A stretch of 64,000 nt of DNA from Purshia tridentata (taxonomy: Eukaryota; Streptophyta; Magnoliopsida; Rosales; Rosaceae): contig QANT01008398.1 of NCBI GenBank assembly GCA_003254885.1, positions 1-64,000 of the forward strand, in the 5' to 3' direction. Within the stretch, counting starts at the first letter, position 1. Each line of letters begins with the position of its first letter. Of the stretch, positions 18,763 through 31,205 are shown one piece after another. Under the pieces are notes generated by a model. The model saw only the letters and a list, made by a program, of their open reading frames with translations, did not search any database and was not told where the DNA came from. The position numbers were made by a program, and so were the translations under genes.

Positions 18763-21700
18763 ATGGCCTGCTTAAATGTTTTCAGAGATCAGGTATGTGA
18801 ATTTTCTATTTCATCATTTATTGTTTTTTTTTTTTCAACTCTCATTACGGTACCATATATATACTAAGGTGATCATGGTTATATACTTCATTAATGTCTC
18901 TCATTACTATGGGTTGAGGTTTATATATATATACACACACGTACTTAATCACTTGATCACTTGTTTAGCTTTGATACCTAGGTGTGCTAAGTTCAAAACC
19001 TCCAATTCTTATGTAGCACTATAATTGTGTTAGTTTGTAAAGTGTAAGATGAGATTGTACATGTGTCTTCCTATCTGTATTTGTTTTTATACAACCCCAT
19101 CAATATATGCATATATGTCTTCAAACCCTCAACATATATATATATATATATATATATAATCTCATTACTATGGGTTGAGGTTTATATATATATAGGGATT
19201 TTCTTAAGTGCAGACGTTCGTAAATTTTAAAGTTTGCGGACGTGGACAGAGGGTGGACAAAAGGCGGACAGATGGTGAATAGTGTGTTGATACTGATGAT
19301 GTGTTTTATAATTTTGTATTCATACATTATCTACCTATTGTCTACCTTTTGTCTGCTTGCGCGTCCGCAAACTTTAAAATTTGCAAGCATATATACACAC
19401 ACACACGTACTTAATCACTTGTTTAGCTTTGATACCTACTTGTGCTATGTTCAAAACCTCCAATTCTTATGTATCACTATAATTGTGTTAGTTTGTAAAG
19501 TGTAAGATGAGATTCTACATGTGTCTTTCTATCTGTATTTGTTTTTACACAACCACATCAATATATGCATATATGTCTTCAAACCCTCAACATATATATA
19601 TATATTATATATGGGATTTCGGGCATAATGTCTGACAAGAATAGAACAGATGTTTTATTTTATGTTTTTCACATAAAACTATATTAAAATTGGGTTTTTT
19701 ACAAGCATGACCGTCTTTACAAATCTAACAAATTAAGAATAATTTGAATTTAGACCTTTTTGTTTCTCTTTAACCTGGGAGTAGAGATTGTTGTTATCAA
19801 AACCTTTAAGATTATACAACTGTCATGCATTTCCCGTGAAATTATTATAAAGAAAGTTAATTATATAATATCATGTATATATAAGGATCACTCTGAAAGT
19901 GCGTGCAACTATGCAAGTGAGTATGTGCACGCATGCCACGCACTAAGATATATATTATATACCTTTTACTTTTATTTTTTCATTTCCATTAATTTTGTCT
20001 TATATTAGAAAGAGTAATTACGTACTGACCCACACACATGCTTCTTGAAAGGGGCTTTCAATTTTTGTTGGTGTTGTCAAGACTTTAAAAGAGTATGAAT
20101 AAGGCAGATAACTAATGGACGCTTCACTCCTACGAAAGAAGGGATACGAAGTTAGTGTAGAAGCTGAAATGTAGAATTACTTAAAAGTAGCACTACATTA
20201 TCAAATGTAACGTTATGTTCTGTTTACTTCTATTTTATATTAACTCCATATGCTCTTTTTGTATAAGAGAAAAATTTGATAACTAATTTTCTCTATTTAA
20301 GTACACTAGCTTATTATATTATTGCATTTTTAAAATTGTTAATTAAATCGTGTTTGAATGGACGATCATTTTAATTTTAGAGAATATCCAACTTACGTAA
20401 TGAATGTAGAATCTTATCTTGCAATATATGATCAACGGTCTCTATTAATTATGTGCTTGACAATCAAACTTTTAGACTAATTAATAATTTAATAAGATAT
20501 AGTGTCATATACACCAGCCCTCTAAACCTTTAACTTGGTGTGAAATTTAAAAATTCCAAACCACCAAGCCAAAAGAGAGCCAGTAATTATATATCATGTT
20601 ATTATTATTGAGTAAATTAAAGGACCACATTCTAATGCGCTACGTAGGACCACCACTTTCTCTAAGATTATAAACTAATTAAACAAAATTAAGGTATGGA
20701 ATATCTAAAAAAATGCGCACCGAAATCAATATTCAGTTTTTTTCAAAAAAAATTTCTTTAGTGACAAGTTCCAATTAAATTATCGTCTCAAAAATTGCAT
20801 TTAGAGTATGGATATATACTGTATTTCTAAAATTATTTCTTTTAAAAAAAATTCAAACTTTCAGGGACATGCTGAAGAAAAGAAGGAAAAGATGAAAGAA
20901 GTTTGTACCCTTGATGGAACTGTTGATTGGTATGGTCGTCCTGCAGTCCAAGGGAGAACTGGAAATTGGGTTGCTGCAATTCTTCTATTAGGTAATCAAA
21001 CTGTCCTTCTATACTAATTAATTAACAATATGATTGGTGTAAGAATATTGCTATATATTCACCAAATTTATTAACCAAATAATAGAACCATATTTCATTT
21101 ATTTAAATTTATATTTACTATGAATAAAATTATTTAGACCATCTTAACTGACCATTTTGTAAACCATCTCTAACTCTAAATTAATAGAGGTGGAACACAA
21201 AGTGGTCGATTGATCAAGATGGTCGATCCCAGTAACATTACTTCACTTGGATTTAGTGATAAATTTAATTAGTTGTTTTTGAAATCTATTAATTTTTGTC
21301 TCTCAGTGAATCAAGGATTGGCAACATTGGCTTTCTTTGGAGTAGGAGTGAATTTGGTGTTGCTATTGACAAGGGTGTTGGGCCAAGACAATGCTGAGGC
21401 TGCAAATAGCGTCAGCAAATGGACTGGAACTGTTTACATTTTCTCTCTTCTTGGCGCTTTCCTCAGTGACTCTTACTGGGGGAGGTACAAGACTTGTGCT
21501 ATCTTTCAACTTATTTTTGTCGCTGTAAGTTTACTTCATTAATTACTAAAATTCAAAAATTATATTAACTATATAACTTAATTTTTACTATTTTAAACTC
21601 GAACATAAAGCAAAATTTTATGTTTTTTTGTCACATAATTAAAATGGAATTGTTTTCTAATAGAAGAAAAAAAAATTAAACATCTCACAAGTCGCACCAA

Positions 21701-24046
21701 AACTAAAGATCGATTTACTTAAATATTATTAGTGTATATATATAGATGATTTTCACTAAGTCATCATATGATCATATCCATGTAACACGAGTTCGAATCT
21801 TTTACTTCTATTTTTGTAATAATATTGTGTCTGTGGTCGAAATCACCTTGTTTCAAGTCTTCTTTCAATTGTTAATTTTTTAAAATAAAACTAAATTTTA
21901 ATTAACCCCCTAAATTCTAAATCTAAATCTAAACCATAAACAATATTTTTTCATTAATACAATATAGATCTACATAGAAAATATGTGTAGCGCGAATCGT
22001 ATATACAAAAATTCTTGCAAGTATACTCATGTCGATTTGTGTTTTATAGGGTTTGGCATTGTTATCACTATCTACCTACATATTCTTACTCAAGCCTAAA
22101 GGGTGTGGTGATAAACAATCTCCATGTGGAGATCACTCGGCCTTCGAAGTTGGATTGTTCTACATCTCTATATACCTTATTGCACTAGGAAATGGAGGTT
22201 ACCAGCCCACCATTGCTACCTTTGGCGCAGACCAATTTGATGAGGAGGACCCCAAAGAGGGGCACTCAAAGATAGCCTTCTTTAGCTACTTCTACTTGGC
22301 TTTGAATCTTGGCTCTCTCTTTTCTAACACAATCTTGGGCTATTTTGAGGATAAAGGGATGTGGACTCTAGGGTTTTGGGCATCTACTGGCTCTGCTGCC
22401 ATGGCATTGGTCCTGTTTCTTTGTGGCACACCAAGGTACAGGCATTTCATACCTCAGGGAAACCCTCTTTCTAGGTTTTTTAAGGTAATGGTTGCTGCCA
22501 CAAGAAAATGGAAGGTTGAGATGATGGCAGATGGGGAAGATTTGTATGAGGGGCAAGATGGGAAGGAGTGCTCTCAAAATGAGAGTAGAAAAATAATTCA
22601 CACCCAAGGATTCAAGTAAGTTCATATGATTTTTAAATTTAAATTTAGTAATAATTTCATTACAGTTTTAATAGCTAGGTAGTATCAATAGTCACAAAAC
22701 CCTTGAGTGTTTTTGTATGAAAAGCTAGCTTTCAACCAATAATGTTTTGTTCATTAGGATCTAAATTTGGTAAAATAATCACACAAACTTATTGGTGTGT
22801 TTTAATTTGTATGAAATGCTTTTACTCAATAACATTTTTGTCAGAAGTACATCAAAATTTCATTACAAAAGTGTCTTGCATGCATATTCATCACTAGCTT
22901 GCAAAAGTTCCTCGAAAAACAATTATCAAGTGCATGCTTGAAAGTGCTTCTAGTCCCAAAAAAACACTTTTGCCTATTTCTAACCCAATTAGTCTGTGCT
23001 TCCCAGCAAGCTATACTAAAAAATTTTGCCTTTGCGCATTGTGAAACACACTCCAAATGGGTAAATATTCAAGAACTTTTACTCATAAATTCAATGGTGA
23101 TTTTCTTTTTCTTTTTTTACAATTAAAAACATATGGTATATATGCTCAACATTCATGTTATTTCACCAGATTCTTGGATAGAGCAGCAATCATCACATCA
23201 AAGGAGTTGAACCAAATGGACAAGGGAGATCAAAACCCATGGCTCCTCTGCACAGTGACACAAGTAGAAGAAGTGAAGTGCATACTGAGACTCCTGCCAA
23301 TTTGGCTCTGCACAATCCTCTACTCAGTAGTTTTCACTCAAATGGCCTCCCTCTTTGTAGAGCAAGGTGCTGCAATGAACACCACCATTTCAGGCTTCCA
23401 CATCCCCCCAGCCAGCATGTCAAGCTTTGACATTCTCAGTGTAGCAGCTTTCATCTTCATCTACAGAAAAGTCCTTGACCCACTTTTTGCCAGAATAAAG
23501 AAGAGAGGACTCACTGAGCTTCAGAGGATGGGGATTGGTCTTGTGATTGCAATCATGGCAATGGTCTCAGCAGGAGTTGTAGAGTTTTTCAGGTTAAAGT
23601 ATGCAGTAAAAGACTGCATTGATCAATGTGATAGCCCTAGTTCATTGAGCATCTTTTGGCAAGTTCCTCAGTATATGCTTGTGGGAGCGTCAGAGGTGTT
23701 CATGTATGTGGGTCAATTGGAGTTCTTCAATGGGCAAGCACCTGATGGCTTGAAGAGCTTTGGGAGTGCACTTTGCATGACTTCAATATCACTTGGGAAC
23801 TATGTGAGTAGCTTGTTGGTTACAATTGTGATGAAGGTTTCTACTAAAGATGACATGCCTGGATGGATCCCTGGCAACCTTAACAGAGGTCATCTTGATA
23901 GGTTTTACTTTCTCTTGGCAGCTTTGACTACAGCTGATCTCATATTGTACATAGTGTGTGCCAAGTGGTACAAGTATATCAAGTTTGAAGGAAAGGGTGC
24001 GGATGACAATGGCAATGACAATGAGAAGGCTGAACTTAGAGTATGA
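18763..24046 (+). CDS. NPF7.3: NPF7.3 (NRT1.5)-type transporter
   Basis: Five exons: 18763-18792, 20865-20991, 21307-21524, 22050-22615 and 23170-24046. Phases join to 605 aa, a usual length for the NRT1/PTR family. The order of recognisable blocks is DGTVDWYGRP near the N-terminus, VNQGLATLAFFGVGVNLVL in the first membrane helix, SDSYWGRYKTCAIFQ, the ADQFDEEDPKEG loop, a long hydrophilic central loop, FLDRAA, TQVEEVKCILRLLPIWLC and GWIPGNLNRGHLDRFYFLLA. About twelve membrane helices are expected at the plasma membrane. The first helix lacks the ExxE[R/K] proton-coupling motif of most family members, as in Arabidopsis NPF7.3, which loads nitrate and potassium into root xylem. The tiny first exon (MACLNVFRDQ) fits the short N-terminus of that orthologue. 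Intron 1 is 2.07 kb and contains a miniature element. Confidence 0.93.
18897..19600. repeat. Two-copy direct repeat in intron 1 of the transporter gene
   Basis: 18,897-19,141 and 19,159-19,600 share long near-identical runs (for example ATTACTATGGGTTGAGG, and later AACCTCCAATTCTTATGTA), ending in ATATATGTCTTCAAACCCTC. Copy 2 is longer because a roughly 195 bp fold-back element sits inside it. Copy 1 also carries a small extra GATCACTT word that copy 2 lacks. Confidence 0.85.
19193..19388. mobile_element. Fold-back MITE-like insertion, about 195 bp
   Basis: This is absent from the equivalent place in repeat copy 1, so it is a genuine insertion. Its arms are inverted copies: AAATTTTAAAGTTTGCGGACG near 19,217-19,237 and the complement CGTCCGCAAACTTTAAAATTT near 19,363-19,383. 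The match extends outward and inward through GGTGGACAAAAGG-like words to about 80 bp per arm. Flanking TATATA runs hide any target duplication. There is no coding capacity. Confidence 0.75.
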
Positions 24047-26498
24047 TGGATTTTGGTTCCAATTTTGCCATGTTTTTGTGCAATTAATGGAATGTGAGGT
24101 ACTAAAGAGAGGGTTAGAAATGAGAAATAGTTATCGTACGTACGTATCACCTGATTATATATAACCTTACTTTCACAAAAAGCATATCATAGCATTGTTT
24201 TGTAGTAATTAATGCTACATATATGATGTGAAAGAGAGGTTATATATATATAGTAGGTGGATACAAAACTTGTCTTAGAGAAAGAGTAGGGGAGAAGGCT
24301 TCATGGCCATGAGTTCGATCAATAGATCGAGTCAATGCTTGCAATGATACTAGAGAAATGTCTTTTTGATCATTTCTCCAAGTTGAGCCACAAGGTGTTG
24401 TAAAATATATGCCCATGGACAGGTCAGATGTATGTTCTAATGAAATCTTCAATGTATGTGTGAAATAAAATGTCTTCCCTCTGAGTTATTCTTGGTTTGT
24501 TTATAATTTAATTTTTTAAATCACTAAGCCATATAAAAACCCATTTCAAGTTTAAATCGATCCTTAATTTTAAGTATACTAATTAAATATAAATATAAAA
24601 CCTCTTCAAGAATTCTAATTAAGGGAATATATATTAAATTTACACATTTTGAAAACCCTCAATATTATAAATGAAATTTCTATTCCAGCTATCCAAAGTC
24701 AAGCAGTGATTACCCACAAAAGTGTAATACATCAAAGTAATTGGAAGCAGCAAAATGAAAGTCCCTCAAATCCTCAATCCTCGCATGACAGCCACAAAAG
24801 TTCCACGCACACATATATGAGTATGCCATTTTTTACTTTGTATCGACTATTATTTTCTCAGGATTGCAGCGGTGAATATATACAAGCCGTGCATGAATTG
24901 ATTCATTGAATATGAGCTGTCGCTTTTCAAAGTCCAACCTAAAAATTTGGAAATAAATAGTTATAGCACACTCATCACATTACCAAACTACCCTTATTAC
25001 GTTCAAACTAATTTCTCAAACCAAATTATCTCACTATACACTCAACCCACACTCCCAAACCACCACCCAACCGATTTGGAGGCTTGAAAAGTCACCGACC
25101 TCTGCAACAGATCGTATCGAGAAGGACAAAAGAAGGAGAGAATGGGAGAGAGGATGGAGAGGGAAAGAGACAAAGGAGAGTAGGAAGAAAGAGAACGAGA
25201 GAGGCAAGTTGAACCATCGACGACCTTGTCGACGATAAGGGTGGTTGAGGGTGGGTTGTTCTTTTTTTTTTTTTTTTGTCCTTTAGTGAGACCGCCTAGG
25301 GCCCACCTTCAAGGGGGTTCCACAAATTTGTATATTATATATATATATATTTTAAAAAAAATTATGCTGTAAAAAAAAAAAAAAANAAAAAAAAAAAGCT
25401 GCTAGCCCATTGTCAATACAGAAGCCCAAAAGAATTTAGATTTTAATAAATAAAAAATCTAGAAACAATTAACAATTAAAGAAAGTGGAAAGAGGCGTAT
25501 TGACTTTACGCCTTTCCTTTTTTTCTTTTGAGCATTTGAGTAGAAACTTTACGTCTTTGAGTACAGACTTTTAGTTCTCAATCTCCCGATCTTTATCTCA
25601 ATCTTCCATTCTCTCTCTCTCTCTGCCTCTCCCATTGTCTTCCTCTGTTGCTAGCTTCAGATTTGGGGTAGAACTGTAGAAATGTTCAACCGAATTAGAG
25701 GTAATATTTGAGTTGTGTGTTAACTTATGTGAATATAATAAAGATGTAGGCTCTTACATGTGTTGTTGTTCTTTGACTCACCCTTTCTTTATTTGTTATT
25801 GTTGTTAGTCCTTAGAATTTGCCTGTTTGTGTGCTCATATGGTTTTTGTTTATTGTCTCTAGCATAACTTATATATTATTGAGGCTAATGGAGATAGTGT
25901 ATTATTGCTGCTATCTTTCTTTTGTCATAGCTTATTGGCATAATAATTGAATGTATTCATATTTAAGATAATGTATTGATTCTAAATTTTGTGTTGTTTT
26001 GTTAATGAAAGTATTATAATGCATTTGTTATAAATTGTCAATTGTGAATTATTTTGCAAAAGTTAGATGGACTGATAGAATTTTGCTTTTGGGGCCTTTC
26101 AGTTCTAAAACTAAGCCCATTTATTAATTTGCCTGAGGTGGACTAACGACTGACCCGTTAGAAGTGGGTCAGACCCAAATCCCCCGCCAAACCGCTCTGC
26201 TGGTGTATGACTGAGTCTATGACCCGCCATTGCGCTCTTTGTTAATGGCAGAACCTATCTCTGCTTGGTAATTATCATCCAACCTTTATAAAAATTATTA
26301 CTTTCTTAACATTTTCGAGATTTGAGATTAAAGCCATGTTTGAGTTTCCGTTTTCTTCGATTCCCACTTGAATTTTTGAGCTGAAAATAAATTTCTTTGA
26401 CGAGTTTCAGATATGTGATTCATTGGGTCTTTTGGGAACTTCATGTTTGATCTAGTATCAACCCATTTGCTGCACACAACAAACACGCAGAGAGAGAA
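24047..26498. other. Intergenic, 3' region of transporter and promoter of NDUFAF3-type gene
   Basis: No gene is confidently supported. The first few hundred bases are probably the transporter 3' UTR. An ambiguous base (25,386) sits in a poly-A run. At 25,600-25,700 a CT-rich leader followed by a short ATG frame (MFNRIR) ends at a donor-like GAG/GTAATA, which looks like the start of a gene, but no following exon was found. The NDUFAF3-type gene begins at 26,499. Confidence 0.55.
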
Positions 26499-29400
26499 AT
26501 GGGGACGAGAGCCAGAGCAATGAGGACACTGCCAAACCTCATTCGGAGCCTCCAAAAGGAACCCCACCCGAAGCCCACCACCCAACAATCACTTCCGTCG
26601 CTCAGACGCGCCTTCTCTCTCTACGACCAGATCAATCTCATCGACAACGTCCCCAATGACCAGCTTCGATTTCAGCGGTACTCCTATGCTGTGTTCCATT
26701 CTTCCTTCACTTTTGCCCTTCCACAACACCACTAATTACCACTTTGCCACTCTTTTTTTGAAGGTACACCGACACAGGGTTCACAGTGAATGGGGTGGAG
26801 TATGAAGGAAGCTTGCTTTGTATTGGAAACATGTTGATGTCTTGGGCTCCCAAGAAATTCTCTGAAATCACTCCTGACAGGTCTATACTACATCTTTTTT
26901 TTTCTCTTTTTTGTGTATGGTGTAAGTTTTTACTTTGCTTGGAATACTATGACTTTTTGTAAATGACTATAATTGTTATTATTGCTATAATGTGAAAGCT
27001 TAATCATACATAGAACAAATGAAGGATGTGGCTCAAGGTTATTATTAACATTTCAATTTTATTGTTCTTTCTTTCTTTTTGAGAAAATTATACCCCCAAA
27101 GAACATAGTGGATGTTTAAAATTTTTAGCCTTTTTTCCATACATGCATATTTAATTATTTATATGCATGTGTATACATTGTATATATGCAAGCATGCAAT
27201 TTATTGTTCTTTCTTTCTATAATGTGAAGTATGGCGTTTGTCAGGCAGAAGTAACTGGCATTTAATTGATTTTATGCTGTGGTGCAGCTTGTCCATCTTC
27301 CGAACCGTGCGGCCTGTACCAGGTAAATTTCAAATTGCAGTCATAGTATGTATAATGTGAAGACTATTTCATTTTACTTGCCTTTTCTCTATTTCTTTGT
27401 GTTTTCAATCCAAATTTAAATTGAAGTGGAAAAATATAAAATGAATCAATAGTTTTATATTTGAATAGAATCACAACAAATCCTGTTATGTTTCACGTGT
27501 ACCTGTTTTATATCATATAGACAATATTCCTCCACATTGGAATTTGGATAGACATATGGACAAAATTTAGAGGGAATTAATGATGTCAATATGTGACCCA
27601 ACTCCTATGCAGGAAGCATTGTTGAGTCCATTTTCTTATACTAAATCTGGTTTTGATTATCTTTGCCATTGTTAATGGATTGTAAGAAAAGTCGGTTGTG
27701 ATTCTAATTTTATGAGGGAGTGAGGAAGGTAGGATGACTCACCTTTTCTGTCTTAATTTTGAGAACTATAGTTGGTGTTGGAGATGTAGTTAGGGCAAAC
27801 AAACTGAGGAGGCAAAGTTAATAAAATAAAATTGTACAAACTTGGAACACAATGAATATAGTTTTTTGGGTCCTATCATATCTGGGGGTGACGCTAATGT
27901 CCTGGTGAAAGCGGAGATGCCCACACATGCAGGGATGAATCACTGATCTAGTTGTATTGTAAGTTTATGGCCTCAAGTAAGTAATGATCACATGTGTGTT
28001 AATAGCTTCTACATCCTGTCATGGCATCTGTTAAAGCATTTACATCCTGTCACAATCACTGGAAATATAATCACAGGTGTTGCTCTGAAGTTTATGTTTT
28101 ATCGTTGTTGTTCTGACCGCATTACTGATTCTTATTATTGCTTTGCTAACCACCTTTGATATTTGTATTCATCTCTTCTTTTGATATTTTATTTCAGAGA
28201 TTTTAATTATTGGCTGTGGGAGGCACATTGAACCTGTAGGTCCTGAACTACAATGCTTCATCCGGACTACTGGAATGAAGTTAGAAGCCATTGACACGGT
28301 ATATTTCATTGTTGCTTCTATTTGTTTTCTCTGACTTGGTTTCTTGATTGAATATTATGCTTTTCATGGTCCTTAATATTTCGATGATCTGAAAAATAAG
28401 TAACTTACATATTTTTGTAAGCAAGTCGATATCACGGCATAATTTATTAAATACCAATAGCTACTTTCCTAGTGTTATACAGGAAGCAGTAGGGTAAGTG
28501 GAGGACATCAGGGATGCAGAACTTTGGATCTTTGATTAACATTTAAAATAGAAGATAAAAATTTGAGTATTACAGTAGTATTGACTATGGAGTAATACTT
28601 TTTGTGCTTTAATTATAGTACTCTAGGTCCAGCATGGACCCTGTGGGATCATATGGAAGGAGAGAGATGTTGAGGGAGAAAAAAAGCTCATATCACTCTA
28701 GGTACACTAGTATAATAATTTTGGTGCTTTAATTATAGTATCACTCTAGGTCCAACATGGACCTTGTGGGATAATATTGAAGAAGAGAGAAGTTGAGGGA
28801 GAAAAACAGCCCATATGAAATCTTGGGATGACTCCTCCTTAAGTAAGTTTAAATTATCATATTTCCATATTTACAATATGACCCCTTTGTTTGACAGTCA
28901 TGCAATTTCCATTGCTCTCAAGTTGAAGTATAGATATCTATCATGTCTAGAAAATGAAATATCTTGCAACAAAGATTTTACACACATCATATCCCATGTG
29001 GCTTGTGCCATTGCTTGATATTCTGTCTCTGCAGCTCTGCATTCGACCTAGCTACAAGATTCTGCTTCTCTCTTCCACATTAATAGGTTACCTCTTACAA
29101 AGTACAATATTGTGAGATAAACCTTCTGTCAATCTGATTGCCCGGCTAATCTGCACCTGTGAAACCAACGATTCTAACATCTTGGAGGCGTAAGAAAAGT
29201 CCTACCAGGAACCTCCCCTTTAAATATTTAAGTATACGATATGCTGCATCTAAATGAGGTTGCCAGGCTGCTGCAAAAACTGACTCACTACTCCAACTGC
29301 AAAGGTTATATCCGGCCTTGTCACAATCAATTATAACAATTTCCAAACAAGTCTTCTATATCAGCCCACATCATCCACAAGAGCACCCTCATCTGGACTA

Positions 29401-30354
29401 AATTTGGTATTTGGGTCCACAAGAGTCACACTTGTTCCTGCTTCTAGGGTGCTAGTCGCACCCAATAAATCTAACATATACTATCTTTGAGATATGAAAA
29501 TACAATTTTGGGACTATGGTACTTATTCTCAGAAATTATCTCTAGTCTCAACAAACCCACATATTTCCTGTGAAAGCAATTACTCGGTATCTTTTGAGTT
29601 CTTCAATGCCAATTGGATCATTCCCAGTCACTCTGCGATGCTTGCCTAATTGACAAGCATCACATTCTAGACTATAGACACCGACTTAAGAGATGGCACA
29701 ACTTTCTCTGTATAGGACAGATGACCAGGATGATAAGTGCTACATCCTTCATAGTTGGATTGCATCCCAGGTAGTAGAGACTAGAGACCATCACGTTCAC
29801 AGCTTCTACCAAACACCCTCTTTGTTTGAGGTCCTAACGACACAATATGAAGGATAAAATGCCATGGAGCAGTCCATAGATTTAGTAATTGACAACAGAT
29901 AGATTACATGGGAACTCTTAAAAAAACATAAAAAAGAAAGATTAATTGGGAACTGAGGAACAAAAATACAGAATGCTCATATGACAACTGAAGAGAAGTC
30001 GTGGATTGATTGGTACCCTGACCAACTACCTTACTACTACTGTTGTTAGCAAGAGTAATAGAGGATTCAATGAGTCTTCTGTTCGCATTTGTTCAAATTT
30101 TACCTCTTCCATTATTTATTGGTGCCTGTGTTCAAATGCAATTTGTTTCTTATTACAGGGAACCAAAAAACTGATGTGATAATTGGTGTTCTTGTGGAAA
30201 TGAGCTTAATAACAGTGGTTGGTTCTAATACCAAGTTCACAATATTGTCTTCTTTTTTTTTTTTTAACAGAAAAATGCTGTCTCAACTTACAATATACTG
30301 AATGAGGAAGGTAGGATTGTGGCTGCTGCACTATTGCCATATGGGATTTCATGA
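26499..30354 (+). CDS. NDUFAF3-type complex I assembly factor (DUF498/Mth938 domain)
   Basis: Five exons: 26499-26677, 26764-26880, 27288-27322, 28198-28298 and 30271-30354. All phases join, giving 171 aa, in line with plant homologues. Residues about 60-170 form the Mth938/DUF498 domain; visible blocks are YTDTGFTVNGVEYEGSLL, APKKFSEITPDSL, EILIIGCGRHIEPVGPEL and NAVSTYNILNEEGRIVAAAL. The basic, serine- and arginine-containing first 50 residues suit a mitochondrial presequence. In animals this protein binds NDUFAF4 and helps early assembly of the peripheral and membrane arms of respiratory complex I; the same role is inferred here. Intron 4 is almost 2 kb and holds a direct repeat and a copia relic. 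The protein ends shortly after LLPYGIS. Confidence 0.9.
28604..28816. repeat. Two-copy direct repeat, about 90 bp
   Basis: 28,604-28,693 and 28,724-28,816 both run from GTGCTTTAATTATAGTA through CTCTAGGTCCA and GTTGAGGGAGAAAAA to CATAT. They are diverged by scattered substitutions. The repeat lies in intron 4 of the NDUFAF3-type gene and its origin is unknown. Confidence 0.8.
28950..29700 (-). mobile_element. Ty1/copia pol relic (fossil)
   Basis: Minus-strand pieces resemble copia polyprotein: an integrase zinc-region-like piece near 29,620-29,660, then the reverse transcriptase/RNase H linker (HLDAAYRILKYLKG, GFTGAD) at 29,146-29,346, then RNase H tail similarity down to about 28,960. Piece order fits a copia element in reverse orientation with large internal loss. 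It is heavily broken and old, with no terminal repeats recognised. It sits in an intron of the NDUFAF3-type gene. Confidence 0.7.
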
Positions 30355-30522
30355 TGCCTACACCCACTGCAAGATGCATCCTTCTGACAATCAATCTCCT
30401 GATCAACGATGCATTCAATCTTGAGTATAAAATATCTCCATATATCATGTAATTAGTCACTGGTTTGGAACTTTGGAAGCATGGCACATCAATTCTCAAT
30501 ATTGTAATTAAGGTAACTGATT

Positions 30523-30660
30523 AGATGAATTGAAGGTTATAAGTGATGAGTTGAATTGAAGGTTATAAGTGATGAGTTGAATTTTGAAGGTTATAAGTGA
30601 TGAGTTGAATTTTGAAGGTTATAAGTGATATTGAAGTTTGAAGATTATAGTGATGAGTTG
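30523..30660. repeat. Minisatellite, about 26 bp unit, five units
   Basis: The unit GATGAGTTGAATTGAAGGTT plus ATAAGT repeats with small variants (GAATTTTGAAGG in the middle copies), the fifth copy being degenerate. A (CT)n microsatellite follows directly. It is downstream of the NDUFAF3-type stop, possibly within its 3' UTR. Confidence 0.9.
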
Positions 30661-31135
30661 ATTCTCTCTCTCTCTCTCTCTCTAGCTGCAAATGGTTATT
30701 CTTATTTCAGAGTACGTTGATTAACAATTAAATATTAAATTTGTTTTTTTACAAAATATCAATTATATCATTATTACAAGGGATCTGAGGGTTACTATCC
30801 AGCCAAATCTTAAAACAGTAAACCTCACATTTTCTTTTTCGGGAGTCAAGGCAATATCATCTTTTCAACCAAAAGTAAATGCTCTGTAATGTTGGCAGAG
30901 GCACAACAATTTGTGTGAAATGTAATTTCAGAAAAAATTACCTAAACAATATTTGTAAGAAAAAAAAAAAGAAAAAAAAGAAAAAGAAATGTTGACGGGA
31001 CCAACAAACTCTGTTTTTCGCTTACATTCCCCGGAACCCCATCCCGCCACTGGAAGAAGGTGATTGAGAAACAACACTCACACTCACGCCGGGACCAGTT
31101 TCCACCGATGAACTCCTAAAACCTTCGCTAATAGA

Positions 31136-31144
31136 AAACCCTAA
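31136..31144 (+). promoter_or_regulatory. Telo-box (AAACCCTAA) in PRPP synthetase leader
   Basis: AAACCCTAA lies 62-70 bp before the ATG, followed by another AAACCCTTAAACC and a CT repeat. Telo-boxes near the start site are common in plant genes active in dividing cells. Confidence 0.5.
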
Positions 31145-31205
31145 TCTCCAAACCCTTAAACCTCTCTCTCTCTCTGTCTGTAACCGATTGCTACTCACAA
31201 AGAAA

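Larger units (their letters stand above)
30355..31205. other. Intergenic between NDUFAF3-type and PRPP synthetase genes
   Basis: It holds the NDUFAF3 3' region, the minisatellite at 30,523-30,660, a (CT)n tract at about 30,662-30,684, an A-rich run near 30,960-30,988 and the PRPP synthetase promoter and leader. No other gene was seen. Confidence 0.7.

Noticed and set aside
22368-22625. 85-codon minus-strand open frame
   Set aside because: It is the complement of exon 4 of the transporter.
30661-30684. CT repeat as a promoter element of PRPP synthetase
   Set aside because: It is more than 500 bp upstream and contiguous with the minisatellite; the leader has its own CT tract next to the ATG.
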